Below, piece by piece: positions 46,787-58,053 of a DNA stretch of 64,000 bases (within the stretch, counting starts at the first letter, position 1; the number at the start of each line of letters is the position of its first letter). The stretch is from Reticulascus tulasneorum. Its lineage: Eukaryota > Ascomycota > Sordariomycetes > Glomerellales > Reticulascaceae. Location: positions 1,426,001 through 1,490,000 of the forward strand of contig LSAX01000007.1 of assembly GCA_001557505.1 (NCBI GenBank), given 5' to 3'. The notes beneath the pieces are model-generated. The model did no database searches. It saw only the letters and a program-made list of their open reading frames with translations, and had not been told where the DNA came from. The position numbers and the translations under genes are program-made.

Positions 46787-48722
46787 ATGGCTATCCAGGA
46801 TATCCTCGGAACGCTTACATATCTGCAAATGGCAAGCCTGCTCTTCGGAGCTTGGGTTGTATATGCGGTTCAGCTTGCAATCCGTAGGCTCTACTTGAGC
46901 CCCATTTCGCAGTTTCCCGGCCCCAAGCTGGCGGCGCTAACCCAGTACTATGAATTCTACTACGATATCATCCTCGGAGGGCAGTACACCTTCAAGATCA
47001 TTGAGATGCACAAGAAATATGGCCCAATCATCCGCATTAGCCCTTGGGAGCTTCACATCAGTGACCATGAGTTCTTTCCCGAACTCTATACAGGTCCGAC
47101 TCGTAAGAGGGAGAAATATCCATTTTATGCCAAACAGGTGAGGTCTCTATGTGCTCTGAAAACGTGCGAGCTGACTAGTTTTTGGTAGTTCGGTTCCCCT
47201 GGTAAGGCAGACTGTGTGTCTCAATCCCGTATAGTAGATTAGCTGACAAGGCGTAAAGAGAGTGCGTTGGCGACCATTAATCACGAACATCACAAGATCA
47301 GGCGCGCGGCTCTAAATCCGTTCTTCTCAACCCAGACTGTACGAAAACTTCAGCCAATAATCGAGGAGAGGGTTGATGTGCTTCTGAACCGTTTGCTCGA
47401 GTACGGCAAGGCCTCCAAAGTGCCTCTTGATGTCATGTACCCCTTCTCCGCCTTCACAAATGGTATGGATCAGAGCTCTTTTGACGTTATACGCTAACAT
47501 CTTAGCTAGACGTGATCAATGAATACAGCTTCGCGAAAAGCGGCCATCTTAGTACGTACATGATCCTCCTATCTCTAACTCGAAGTTGCACCCTTACCAG
47601 AATCGCAGTTGAAGACAGCACGTTCGGTAAAGAGGTCACGGACAATCTGTTGATGGGAACTCATCTGGGACCTATGATCAAGCATATGAATTGGGCTCTC
47701 GATCTTATCAATAGCCTTCCCGAATCCTTTTCTGGCCGCTGGATACCAGGTGAGTGTTTTCTTACACGAACGAAATCAAACTGCTCATCAGTGTTCAAGG
47801 CTGGGGAGGCTTTCTCAAGATGAAGAACGACATCAAGGATCAGATTGCCGAGATCAAGGCAACGCAAAATACCGAGAAGTGGCAGCTGGACGTCAGCCAT
47901 CCTACCATATTCCATGAGATGCTCTCTTCGAAACTCCTTTCGCCGGCGGAGAAGGAAGTCAACCGTCTTGGACAGGATGGGCAGATACTCGTGCAAGGAG
48001 GCACACTGACGACTTCCTGGACGCTCTCGCTTGCCACATTCCACCTGCTGAACAAGCCGTCCACGCTCCAAAAACTCCGCGACGAGCTCTTCGCTGCTAT
48101 CCCGGATCCTGATGCAATCGTTCCTGTGGCAGACCTCGAGAACCTGCCCTACCTGCGCGGCGTCATCAAGGAATCCTTGCGCCTCAGCTTCGGCACGAGC
48201 TCCAGGCTAGCTCGTGTTTGCCCTGATGAGGCACTCCAGCTCCACGATAAGGAACGGGATAAGACATGGCACATCCCTCCCGGCACAGTCGTGGGCATGA
48301 GCACATATCTGACCCAGACGGACCCAGAAATCTACTATGACCCTTTCGGCTTCCACCCCGAGCGTTGGATCGATGATGGCGAAAGACTGGAAAAATACCT
48401 CACCGTCTTCTGCGCTGGCTCGCGGGTGTGTCTTGGAATGGCCCTCGCACAGGCAGAGCTGTATCTTATGCTTGCGAAGATGTTCCGTCGATGGGGTGGC
48501 GCGGGAATTGTTGGGGGGAACGGCGAGGGCGATCGGCGGCCTGGAGATGTTGGGGTTTTGAAGATCTTTGAGACGACGGTCAGGGACTGCGAGATGGCTG
48601 CTGACTATTTCATTCCAATTCCATACAAGGTGCGTGTCTAACTGGGTGCGTGCTGACAAACTGAGTGCTGATGCTGTCAATAGGGAACCAAGGGAATTCG
48701 CATCCTGTTTGACAGCCACTGA
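46787..48722 (+). CDS. Cytochrome P450 monooxygenase (539 aa)
   Basis: Seven exons: 46787-47137, 47189-47201 (13 nt), 47259-47462, 47510-47551, 47609-47749, 47800-48629 and 48684-48722, in frame to 539 residues. An N-terminal membrane anchor (LQMASLLFGAWVVYAVQLAI) is followed by SQFPGPKLAAL. The K-helix ESLR (375-378), FHPERW and the heme loop FCAGSRVCLG (Cys461) are all canonical. The I-helix reads VQGGTLTTSWT without the usual acidic residue before the Thr. The protein is an ER-bound monooxygenase. The C-terminal exon gives KGTKGIRILFDSH. It most resembles fungal P450s that tailor secondary metabolites or trichothecene-like and benzoate-like compounds, but no substrate is implied and no backbone gene is near. 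Confidence 0.93.
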
Positions 48723-49757
48723 ATACATTGGGCAGCAAGCTTGCTACATGTCTGGTGACCGTTTCAACGGTGCATAGACTCGAAGTTGTGGGCGAAGCCC
48801 TGGATCGAGAATATAATTAACTCAATAGCCGCCATCCCATTTAAACTAGATATTTATGTGGCATTGTCCCGACTTCAGCGATCTTTGAGTGGTTTTCACC
48901 CTAAACTTCAATGTGAAGATATCAGGTCGAGGATGAGTACTTGGACAACCCCATAGGAATCATTTAAGCTATTCTCCCGAATATCCCTGAATAGCAACTC
49001 AGATTTCCAAGCCATTCTTGGATGGGATAGAGGCTGGATGTTTTGTGACGACTATTGGGACACGTTTGTTGACCAGCGAAGTCCGAGAGCTTAGCCTCAT
49101 TGCCTTGCGCTCCGTAGATAAGCATACTAAATGGCTCACGGACGTCCATGTCATATCTAAAATGCTACCCCATCTTCCTGGTCCGGTCAAAAAGTCATTA
49201 ATCAACAGTAGACTATCACCGAACGGAATGTGAGTTCCGGGTTGAAGGCACTCTAATACTCCCTGCCTGTCCCCGAAAGTGCAAAATGCGAATGAAGTGG
49301 CTTTCCGTCATATGTGGCTTCGGACGGTGTGGCTGGCCGTCTGATGTTTTTTTCCCCCATTGTCACACAGGACGTCATTCGCTGCCCCGGCACACGGACT
49401 CTTCCCGTCCGATTTAGTGGGCGAAAAGGCAACATACTAGCCGGAAACAGGCACCCTGTGCAGCGCAGCCCCCTGACCTGGAAACATTCGACCAGGGTCC
49501 GGCGTTTCGAGGAGAGCTTTGGCTGAGAGCGGGATTGTGTGGCATCCAATGTCAATGTCACCCGTGGTGCAGTCGCAAAATGCTTCCCATTCCTTCTTTT
49601 TTCTTTCTTCCCTTCTCCCTCCTCGTGCGTCCATCATCCCATGACTTCTCTTCTCTTATAACCGCCTTTATCAGCTGTGCTTTTTCTTTTTGGTAGTTTC
49701 CAACTTGTCTGTCATCCCTCTTCCAGAGTGCTCCATCCTGGCTGGTCCGCATCGATC
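48723..49757. other. Intergenic region (1.0 kb)
   Basis: 3' region of the P450 and promoter of the MFS gene, with a CT-rich leader from about 49560. No gene seen. Confidence 0.5.
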
Positions 49758-51254
49758 ATGGCTGCGGTCGATCCAGCTACCCGCAAACGGGTCTTGAGAG
49801 TCATCGCCATCTCTCTGCTGCTTGACTTGGTATGTTCCGCTCCGGGCTCCCCAACGGTCGAGATGCCAGCTAACAGGCCCATTGCAGATATCGTTCACGT
49901 TTATCCTACCTCTGTTCCCGAAACTTCTGGAGTTCTACCGAGATCGAGAGGCTCCCCCGAGTGTGACCGGCGATGGCCCCGCAACCCTGCTCCAGACCAT
50001 CTTGGGATACTTGAACAGGTACAAGGCCGCATTTGCGAGACCGATCGACTCGCGATATGACATTGTGCTACTGGGCGGCGCATTGGGGAGTCTCTTCTCG
50101 TAGGTTGCCCCATTTTCACACCTCCAATATTCTTGTTATCGTATTCGCGTGCTTACACCTCTCGCTCAAGCCTCCTCCAAGCCATTGCCTCCCCACTAAT
50201 CGGCCACCTATCCGACCGTTATGGCCGCCGTACCGCCCTCCTCACCAGCATGATGGGCAACATCCTCTCCGTCCTCCTCTGGGTCATGGCCGTCGACTTC
50301 CGCACCTTCGTCTTGTCCCGTATTGTCGGCGGCCTATCCGAGGGCAACGTGCAGCTCGCGACTGCCATGGCGACCGATATCTCGGACGAGCAGAGCCGGG
50401 GCTCGACCATGGCACTGATTGGCGCTTGCTTCTCGGTGGCCTTCACATTCGGGCCGGGGTTGGGCGCATGGCTGTCGACCATAAGCACCGTGGCCGCGAA
50501 TCCGTTTGCGACGGCCGCGGGCTTCTCGCTGTTCCTGATCCTTACGGAGACGGTCTATCTATGGTTCTGCCTGCCGGAGACGCTGCCTGCGCTCACGGGC
50601 AAGGGAGTAGGAGAGAAGAAGAATGCGGGCATGAACGGCGCCAAGGCTACTCCGATTACGAGGACGAATTCGCACTTCCTGCTGAACGCAATTCACTTCG
50701 TGTTTCTGCTATTCTTCTCGGGGATGGAGTCTTCGCTTTCTTTCATGACGTATGAGCTTTTCGCATTCGGGTCTGCCAAGAATGGTCGCCTGCTGGGATA
50801 CGTCGGATTAGTCGCCTCGCTACTCCAGGGCGGCGTCACCCGGCGCCTCCCTCCCCTCTTATCCGTCCGAATGGGTGTAGTGGCCTGTCTGGTCTCATTC
50901 ATTCTTCTGGGTCAGATCAACACCACACTCGGGCTCTATGCTGCGGCAACTGGCCTGGCAATGACGTCAGCTACTGTTGTGACGGGCCTGAATGCGCTGA
51001 GCAGCTTCGAAGCTGGCGAAGGAGAAAGAGGCGGCAAACTGGGCATTCTGCGGAGTTGGGGCCAGCTTGGCCGGGGACTTGGGCCAATTCTGTTTACAAG
51101 CGTGTACTGGTGGGCTGGAAGGGAGGTTGCGTATAGGATGGGGGCTGCCGGAATATCTGTGGTCGCAGTCGCCGTGTTTGCCGGCCTGAAATCACCTCCT
51201 GGGTCTGAGAGGGTAAAGGCTAGTAAGGTCGTGACAGAAAAGAAGGAATTGTAA
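49758..51254 (+). CDS. Major facilitator superfamily transporter, MFSD10/TetA-like (455 aa)
   Basis: Exons 49758-49829, 49888-50099 and 50171-51254 give 455 residues. The signature loop GHLSDRYGRRTALL (from residue 106) follows the second membrane segment. About 12 hydrophobic segments are visible, with a charged central loop (KGVGEKKNAGMNGAK). The first membrane helix and a luminal loop of about 60 residues with an insert (YRDREAPPSVTGDGP) resemble the MFSD10/tetracycline-transporter-like group, proton-coupled carriers of unknown fungal substrate. The third exon restores the frame with TC+C at the junction. Confidence 0.9.
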
Positions 51255-53488
51255 GGGTGGGGATACTGCATGAAGGGATATCTGGTGCTTGGGTGAACGT
51301 TTCGGTACAGCTATTGCATGATTTGTACATATTATAAAGGTCTCGGAGTTCAGACAGGCATTATAGCCGTGGTACGGGATGGGCAAAAATGTATTGTATA
51401 TTTTTGAGGCGCCAGCTCCATCATCAGTTCTTTGTTCAATCACACAACATTAAAGGGCATCGTTGACGACCTGGCAGGTCGGATCATCGCGTGCCTACTC
51501 GTTTGCGGGTCTAAAGGGTCTCTATGAGGACCAAGATTGCTACCGCAGTGTGCTGCTGTCGACGGTGCAAGGGGGCGCTTCATGAGTGCAGCAGAACTGC
51601 AGCTACGACGCTATCCTTGGCTTTCACTATGCTCGCAAGATGCCTTCAGCCCTGGCCACGATCAACGCGCTCCCTACTGAACATCTCAAGCATGCAGAAG
51701 TCGCGATAAGAACTTCCAATAAAATAGAGCAAAAATAAAAGGAGTTCTAAATCAACACCCACGCTGGGACTTGCACCCAGAACCTTCGGATTAGGAATCC
51801 GATGAGCTACTATTGCTCTACCTGAAGGGAGCTTGTTAGTGTAATCGAACGGACAACTCTAAGAGGAAATTTCCAGTGACTGACGCAGGCTTTTCTTTTC
51901 CGTTCAACCATCTCTCTTGTTTGTCTGTTGCTTTATCTTGTTGCGCATTAATATTTGATATCTGCCTTTTCCTGCAAGCGGCCGCATCTTCTTCGTTGCG
52001 TTTGCTCTCGGCTTGCTGCCTCATGCCTGCCTCCTAGCATGACATTTGACGTCGATATTTACTACCGCCTTCCTCTCGTCATACATGTAGTACGTCAACA
52101 TTGCAGGTTAGTTCCACGTATTGTCTTCTTCCTTACGCGGCTCTCACACACGCGAAACCTCTGCTGTCTTCCATCGTTCTATAATCTTGGAGTAATAATG
52201 CAGCGCTCACGTCACGCAAACAGATACGTTGGAACAGCTGACGAACCTCGTTCTCTCCAAGGCCTGGCCGACTTAACTCTGCTAGCTCTGAAATCTCATC
52301 ATTGTAGCTCTGTCGAGGGTTGCAGCCTCCGAAATATCCTCAATCGGATTCAATCTAACATCAGAGAATGTTTACTATCTACCGCTGTACTAATCATTAG
52401 GGGCACAGAACTTTTCCTGACTTAACGCGCAGTGAGTTTCAACTACATTCAAATGCCGACAGACAATGGACCGTTGTAAAGCTGGTTATGATCCGTACTT
52501 GAAGTAAGAAGCAATTGAGAAAGCACATTATGCAATACTTTACCAGATAGGGGGAAATCGTGCCTCGATCTTCCAGGCTGGTAGTGCATCTCATCTGGCT
52601 TATACCCCAGGTTCCAGGCGGGCTGAGCTATCTGAAATATCCGCACGTGCTAAGCCGGGTCATTGGTGGTACCTAGAATAAGAAGTCGTCAAGGGCCTCG
52701 GAAGTGTAAGATGTCCAATCTGTGACAAGCATATTGGAGGCACCAGCTCTTGAAGTCGCCGGCGAAGGGGCAATGACAAGATACAGACAACGCAAGGCCA
52801 TCTGTACCTTGGATAGAGTGCCATAAAGGATCCGCAGACTGAAAAAGCAGTTCATATTGCGAAATACCACTTTGGATCAGGGAACGACAATGACGTTGAT
52901 CCAGTTCCAATTACGTGGAGCTTCAGTGTGTCGACTACCGCAGAATAGCCTTCAGTCTCTATTTTCATTTGCAAATATGTTAAATTCTAGAAAGATGTAT
53001 GTGATGTTCAAAATCCATTACATTTTGCATAAGGTCTTTTGTCTGCTGTTATATCCAGGAGCCAGAAGCATGATGTGCTCACGAGAAGTGCGTCTGGTGC
53101 TCCTCTCTTTGTATGAAGTTGCTAGGCTAGAAATCTTTCATACCTCTCATTCTGATGCGTACTGGTGAAATCCTGAGCTTGATAGTAGAAGTTAAGAACA
53201 TCTAGAAGGCTTAACACGCCTAGAGATTACATTTCATAGTGTTGAGGAATTTATTTATACGGTACAATTACAGCTTATTGCACAGTTCTTGGTTTGAAGA
53301 GACAGGTCACGTGCCCCGGCTTCCATCGAAATTTATGAATTCACGGCAAGTACGGGTGTAATCCGTATTGTTTGCCTTTTTTCTCTCTTTCGCCCTTGTA
53401 CATCAGGAGTGAAAATCTAGGACTACAACATTCACTTGGTCTTGAGACAAGTTCATTTGGTTTGAACGGCGCCCAAAAATCTCACGAG
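51255..53488. other. Intergenic region (2.2 kb) with a tRNA-like element
   Basis: Between the MFS gene and YAE1, both on the plus strand. Apart from the tRNA-like element at 51756-51827, only short unconvincing frames (for example 51955-52425 plus) are seen. Confidence 0.45.
51756..51827 (-). tRNA. Degenerate tRNA-Arg(CCT)-like element
   Basis: On the minus strand a cloverleaf-like 72-nt element can be drawn: D stem GAGC/GCTC, a 5-bp anticodon stem (TCGGA/TCCGA) with loop TTCCTAA (anticodon CCT, Arg), and a T stem CTGGG/CCCAG with loop TGCAAGT. The D loop lacks GG, the T loop reads TGC instead of TTC, and the acceptor stem pairs poorly (three Watson-Crick and two G-T pairs of seven). It is more likely a decayed or rearranged copy than an active gene. 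Confidence 0.4.
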
Positions 53489-54190
53489 ATGCACCTCCAG
53501 CCTGTGGACCTGCCAGACATGGAGGGCATCGTCACCGCCATTGCGATGGAACGAAGAACGAGCAACACGGCAAACGTCTCGGGAACCTTCGATGACGTCT
53601 TCGGCTCAGAGCCTTCCTCTCCAGCCTTGGAGGCAGTGGATCACTTGAACGTGAGGGGTGCTCATCCTTCGGATATTCCAAGACTCCAGGCTGCTCATGC
53701 CACGGCTGGTTACCGGGAAGGCGTGACTGCAGCAAAGGCTCAAAGTATCCAGGCGGGGTTTGACGAGGGATTCAGTTTGGGGGCTGCAATCGGGTCCAAG
53801 GCAGGACAAATCCTGGGGACTCTCGAAGGGATCGCCAGTGCCCTGGTCGGCCAAGAAGATGCCGCGTCCAAAAACACGGAAAGTCTCCTGGATGAGGCCA
53901 AGACAGAGCTGAAGACCGAGAAAATTTTCGGGCCCGAGTTTTGGGAGCAAGATGGGACCTGGAAGTATCCCGTCGAGCAGAGCTCAGGTGATGGGGAGAT
54001 CATTTTTGCCGATGTGGCAAATGCCCATCCTCTCATTCAAAAGTGGGCAAAGCTGCTGGACTCTGAGGTTGCAAGATGGGGTATAGACCAGTCTGTTATG
54101 GGTTTGGTGGATGAAGAGGAGCAACATCAGATCCCGGAACGACCATCCACCACTGCCATACCTCAGACGCGGCAGCCCCTGGAATGGTGA
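53489..54190 (+). CDS. YAE1: Yae1-family Fe-S assembly adaptor (233 aa)
   Basis: Single exon from ATG 53489 (frame open further upstream without an ATG; later ATGs at 53519 and 53546 are possible). The central GYREGVTAAKAQSIQAGF-DEGFSLGAAIG-SKAGQILG repeats are the deca-GX3 motif of Yae1/Lto1 proteins. Yae1 with Lto1 forms an adaptor that delivers 4Fe-4S clusters from the cytosolic iron-sulfur assembly (CIA) machinery to the ABC protein Rli1/ABCE1. The protein ends Pro-Leu-Glu-Trp; the last three residues match the CIA targeting signal. Length is near that of filamentous-fungal Yae1. Role inferred from yeast. Confidence 0.9.
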   Translation: MHLQPVDLPDMEGIVTAIAMERRTSNTANVSGTFDDVFGSEPSSPALEAVDHLNVRGAHPSDIPRLQAAHATAGYREGVTAAKAQSIQAGFDEGFSLGAAIGSKAGQILGTLEGIASALVGQEDAASKNTESLLDEAKTELKTEKIFGPEFWEQDGTWKYPVEQSSGDGEIIFADVANAHPLIQKWAKLLDSEVARWGIDQSVMGLVDEEEQHQIPERPSTTAIPQTRQPLEW

Positions 54191-55980
54191 AATCTGGTTG
54201 ACTACACCGGGAGAGTAAGCTTTCAAAAACTCGACATGGACGACATATAATGCATCGTGCAGGTCGCCGATTCTCGAGTACTTGGCCATGAGGTTGGTGA
54301 GAATACTAACGGGTGGATGAACGTGGGCTCACGAGATGAACAGATGAGATTATTCTTCTACCTGGCAAGCCTACGAGGCTTGCCGGATGAGTAGCTGAAC
54401 AAATTGAAGAGATACGGGCGAAGCCAGGATAAACTCTTGTACCAGCATCAACCAAGAACCCGATCCGCGACACAACACCGACCGAAAATTGAGTACCGTC
54501 TTTCGGGCCAGAATCCTGTTTGCCAACATCACCGATGCCAAAGCTGCTATTGTCATCGATGTCGTCCAGGACTGTTGCATGTGCATCCTCTTTGTCTCAC
54601 TGACGTTTTCGGGTCACCTACTTGTTCTACATCTTCTCTGCAATATTTGGCCTCATAAGTTGCCTTGCTATGTCATGGAGACCTCGTACTGGATGGGATG
54701 GCAGTAACACGGAATATGTTCAGACTGTCCTCTGTCAAGCCGATGCTGTGAATGTGACGCATAGGCTCAACAGATCGGCTGGCATGCGCATTTTACAGGC
54801 ATTATTCAATCAAAGTCGATTTAAATCCATATTGCTGTTGCATAGAAGGGTTTTGCATAAATTCTGTGCCGGGAAGTCATGGTGACAGCCGGGAGATTGG
54901 TCTTAATTGATCATCCTAAGCAGCCACATTCGACTTCCCGTGGGCTGGAACCATCAAAGATGGATGGCCACCAACTCGCCGGATTTTCTCCTGACATCAT
55001 CTTTGACCGACAATTCGTTTTCAGGGGTTATTCTGAGAAGGAGGCCACCTCTAACTTCTTCTCGGAATTTGGAAAGTTCATGGAAAGCGGCTGAGTGGTT
55101 TCGAAAGTTCGGACGATGGCTATGCTGCTTCACCATCACTAGGTCCTTGTTGTCTCTTTAAGCTCAGTTCCTTGGACGCAGGTACCATTTGCAAAAATCA
55201 CACTAGCTTTTCCCTGTACTTGGGTGACATCGGTCCCGCTTTGGCGATCTAGTGTAGTGCTCGGCACAGGGATCAGAGGGATCGCAGTGATCGCACCCTG
55301 CGGTTAGAAGCTGGATGACCCTGCGTCCTACATGCACGCAACGACAATCCGAAGGAGAGGCCAGTGCAGCATCATATACTACTGCCTCACCCTTTTCCCC
55401 AGACTGGGACGGCTGGCAGTGGTGACCCGACCATCCACCAGCCAACACCACTTACACTCCACAGAGTGCTTTGGAATAATAATAGGACGTCATCTATGTT
55501 GGGCCGCCTTTGCATCTCGCCGGCCCCTTTAGCCGCAAGCATGGTTCAGGAGAGCCAATCATCGTCGGCGGCCCGGTGAAAGCAACTATATCGAACCTCT
55601 TCGGTATGGGATCCCCCTTCCAACGGATTGTCTGAGCTTGGGCAGGTGCGCAGTAAAAGCCAGGAGGAAAAGAAAAGTTTTACTGTGCTACTTCAGCCTG
55701 TAGACCAGACACACACACAGCTGTCTCTAGTCTGGGTTCTTCTTCCTTGTTTTTGGGTCCTCAGCCACCTTCCTCTTCTCCGGGCAAAAACAGGAAACAC
55801 TCAAAAAGGCAGTCCTTCGCCTTGTTTCTGTCCCTTCTCTTCTCCGTCTTCAGTATCTCTGATACCCATACATTCGCTTGTACCGTCGTTCGTTGAGACA
55901 TATATCCTCTCCCATCTCCCACCTTCCAACACTCGGGCATCTCAGCATCACTACTTGACGAAGACAGAAGCGTAATCATA
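54191..55980. other. Intergenic region (1.8 kb)
   Basis: 3' region of YAE1 and promoter of the proline-rich protein. A CT-rich core promoter is visible at about 55700-55870. No gene recognised. Confidence 0.5.
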
Positions 55981-56790
55981 ATGAGGTTTTCCATCTTGGC
56001 CGTCTGCGGACTCGCTGCCGTTGCATTTGCAACGGAGCAGGACGAGGCAAATCTATGGACTGGTCCATTCGAGTTCGCGCCTGGCATCCAGCCACCGCCA
56101 AAGGGACCTGGCCACAAGCCCGTCGGACCCTGGCATGGGCCACAGAAGGGTGCCATTCCTGTCTTCCACCCACCTCACCCCCATGTTGTCATCGATGATT
56201 GCGATGATGACAAGGACGACAAGTGGCACTGGGTTCACCCGGCCAAGCCAAAGCCGGTGTTCCCCCACCACAAGTGGACTACCAGCACCATCACCACCAC
56301 TTCGACCAAGACAATCATCGACTGCCCAGACAATATCCCTTGCCCTGGCGGAAAGACGAAGTACACTACCGTGACCGTCCCGGCTACCACGACCATCTGC
56401 CCCGTTCCCATCACTGAGCCGCCACCGCCGACACCACCAAAGACCACCGGGCTCCCACCACCACCTCCTCCTCCAAAGGAGACCACGGTGATCCCTCCTC
56501 CTCCACCATCACCGACAAAGCCCGCTCCTCCCCCTCCGCCACCAACTAAGCCAGCTCCACCACCACCACCACCCAGCTCGCCTGCTCCTCCTCCACCACC
56601 GCCAACAAAGCCAGCTCCTCCCCCGCCACCACCAGCCAAGCCCACTCCCCCTCCCTCCATCGGCACCGTCACCAAGCCCGCTCCAACCCCAACTACGAGC
56701 CGTGCTGTGGTCACCGCCGCTGCAGTCCCGAACGCCCAGCGCGCTGGTGGGGCTCTTGTGGTTGCCGCCTTCGCTGCTGCTCTGCTATAA
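55981..56790 (+). CDS. Proline-rich GPI-anchored cell-wall protein (269 aa)
   Basis: Signal peptide at residues 1-17 (MRFSILAVCGLAAVAFA). A Pro/His/Lys-rich mature start follows, then a Cys-containing segment (DCPDNIPCPGGKTKYTTVTV, CPVP) common in fungal wall glycoproteins, then a polyproline region with four exact 10-residue units (TKPAPPPPPP, twice more with T or S/S changes) and a short fifth, then a Thr/Ser stalk, then a C-terminal hydrophobic tail of the GPI-signal kind (AGGALVVAAFAAALL). Likely a wall or plasma-membrane structural glycoprotein. The Gly-rich open frame on the other strand is only a shadow of the proline codons. Confidence 0.88.
   Translation: MRFSILAVCGLAAVAFATEQDEANLWTGPFEFAPGIQPPPKGPGHKPVGPWHGPQKGAIPVFHPPHPHVVIDDCDDDKDDKWHWVHPAKPKPVFPHHKWTTSTITTTSTKTIIDCPDNIPCPGGKTKYTTVTVPATTTICPVPITEPPPPTPPKTTGLPPPPPPPKETTVIPPPPPSPTKPAPPPPPPTKPAPPPPPPSSPAPPPPPPTKPAPPPPPPAKPTPPPSIGTVTKPAPTPTTSRAVVTAAAVPNAQRAGGALVVAAFAAALL
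56515..56658 (+). repeat. 30-bp coding tandem repeats in the proline-rich protein
   Basis: Four 30-bp units (56515, 56545, 56575, 56605) encoding ten-residue TKPAPPPPPP-type repeats, plus a partial unit from 56635. Codons differ between units, so the repeat is old at the DNA level. Confidence 0.85.
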
Positions 56791-58053
56791 AGAGAGTGCC
56801 GTACACTCTGGATCTTTACGAATACGCAGCCAACGGCAGGTTTGATCATGTACCAAGGAACGAGGAAGCACTATACCGGCATCTGGCTATGAAACGGGCT
56901 AATGGAAAACACCGGGCATCTGAGGATTGTATTTGTTCAACTTCGACATCTCCAAAAGAGAATCTTTTCATCATCTCTTTTGTTACACTATAGGGGTCGC
57001 TTGACCAGGCATCTTGAAAGGCGCAACCGTTGCTGGAAATAGCGTGCTGTTGGAGCTTCGATGGTGTTCTGTCTCTCGCCCGATTTAATCAGTTCAGGCT
57101 AATACAATTGTTTGCTCTTCTGTGCTATCAAAACATAAGCGTCCATTTGCATATTCGTGAATCATGAGCACATGCGAGCATGAATTCCTGTTTTCTGGAT
57201 AGTGGCAGCCATCTCTTCTGCAAGAGTATTAGTGTTTGTGCAACCAGACGCATACTGGATTCCGCCCTGCAGTTCCAGCTACCATTGATTCCTTGTCCTT
57301 TCGAACCATGTGTTGGGAAGTGGGTGGGGAGCCAAATGCTGCTGCCGCAGGAAGTTGAGCCAAATAGCCGCACATCACCGAGCCATATTATCCGCCGCCC
57401 CCGCATCCCATTTGAAGGTTACCCATGTCTGCCATGCTCTCCTCCCGAACCATGGGCTGAGGTTTCCCATACCCGACTAAATGGGGAATTTCAGCATGAC
57501 GATGGATAGTGGCTCAGAGTGCTGGCAGGCTTGATCGCGCCGCCACTAAAAAAGCGCGTCGCGAGGCGTCGAATAGGAGAATTTGTTTTGGGCGGAGTAA
57601 CAAGCGTTCTGTCCTTAGGGATATGAAAAACGCGATGGCGTACATTAAGACGGGTGTCTCGATGCCGGAGTGAGCGAAATGCTGAGGATTCGGTTGGTCG
57701 TTGCCCGTCTCTCGTGAAGGATCTGCAGGTTCCTACTGCCGGTTTCCAGCGCTCCTTACGTAAATCCTTAAGCCAACCCGGAAGGAGTTAACGGGTGGAC
57801 CAACTTGTCTTCGGCTTGCTTTGCGGTAGTTGCATAGACTCTGGACTCGCCCATGGTGTGGAGAGGAATCAGAACATCGCAGTGTGTAGAGACTCAACTG
57901 TCCAGCCATGCTAGACTTCAGTAAATTATCCACTGCTCGGCAGGTCAGCAAACAAGCCAAACTCCGAGCCTCGTTGCGCGCCTCGTTTGAAGGCGATTCT
58001 CAGGGAATAAATGTGACTGTATACTCCGATTCTATCGGGGTAGCAAAGCAACG
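56791..58053. other. Convergent intergenic region (1.3 kb)
   Basis: 3' regions of the proline-rich protein (plus) and MCM21 (minus). No coding sequence recognised. Confidence 0.5.

Noticed and set aside
17727..51254. Secondary-metabolite cluster
   Set aside because: No PKS, NRPS, terpene or DMAT synthase and no pathway transcription factor; genes are separated by housekeeping genes.
51955..52425. 156-codon plus-strand frame downstream of the MFS gene
   Set aside because: Cys/Ser-rich with no recognisable content, and a likely AG acceptor inside it suggests non-coding.
56235..56849. 204-codon glycine-rich open frame on the minus strand
   Set aside because: It is antisense to the proline-rich protein; the Gly run is the reverse complement of Pro codons, and the plus strand has a signal peptide and GPI tail.
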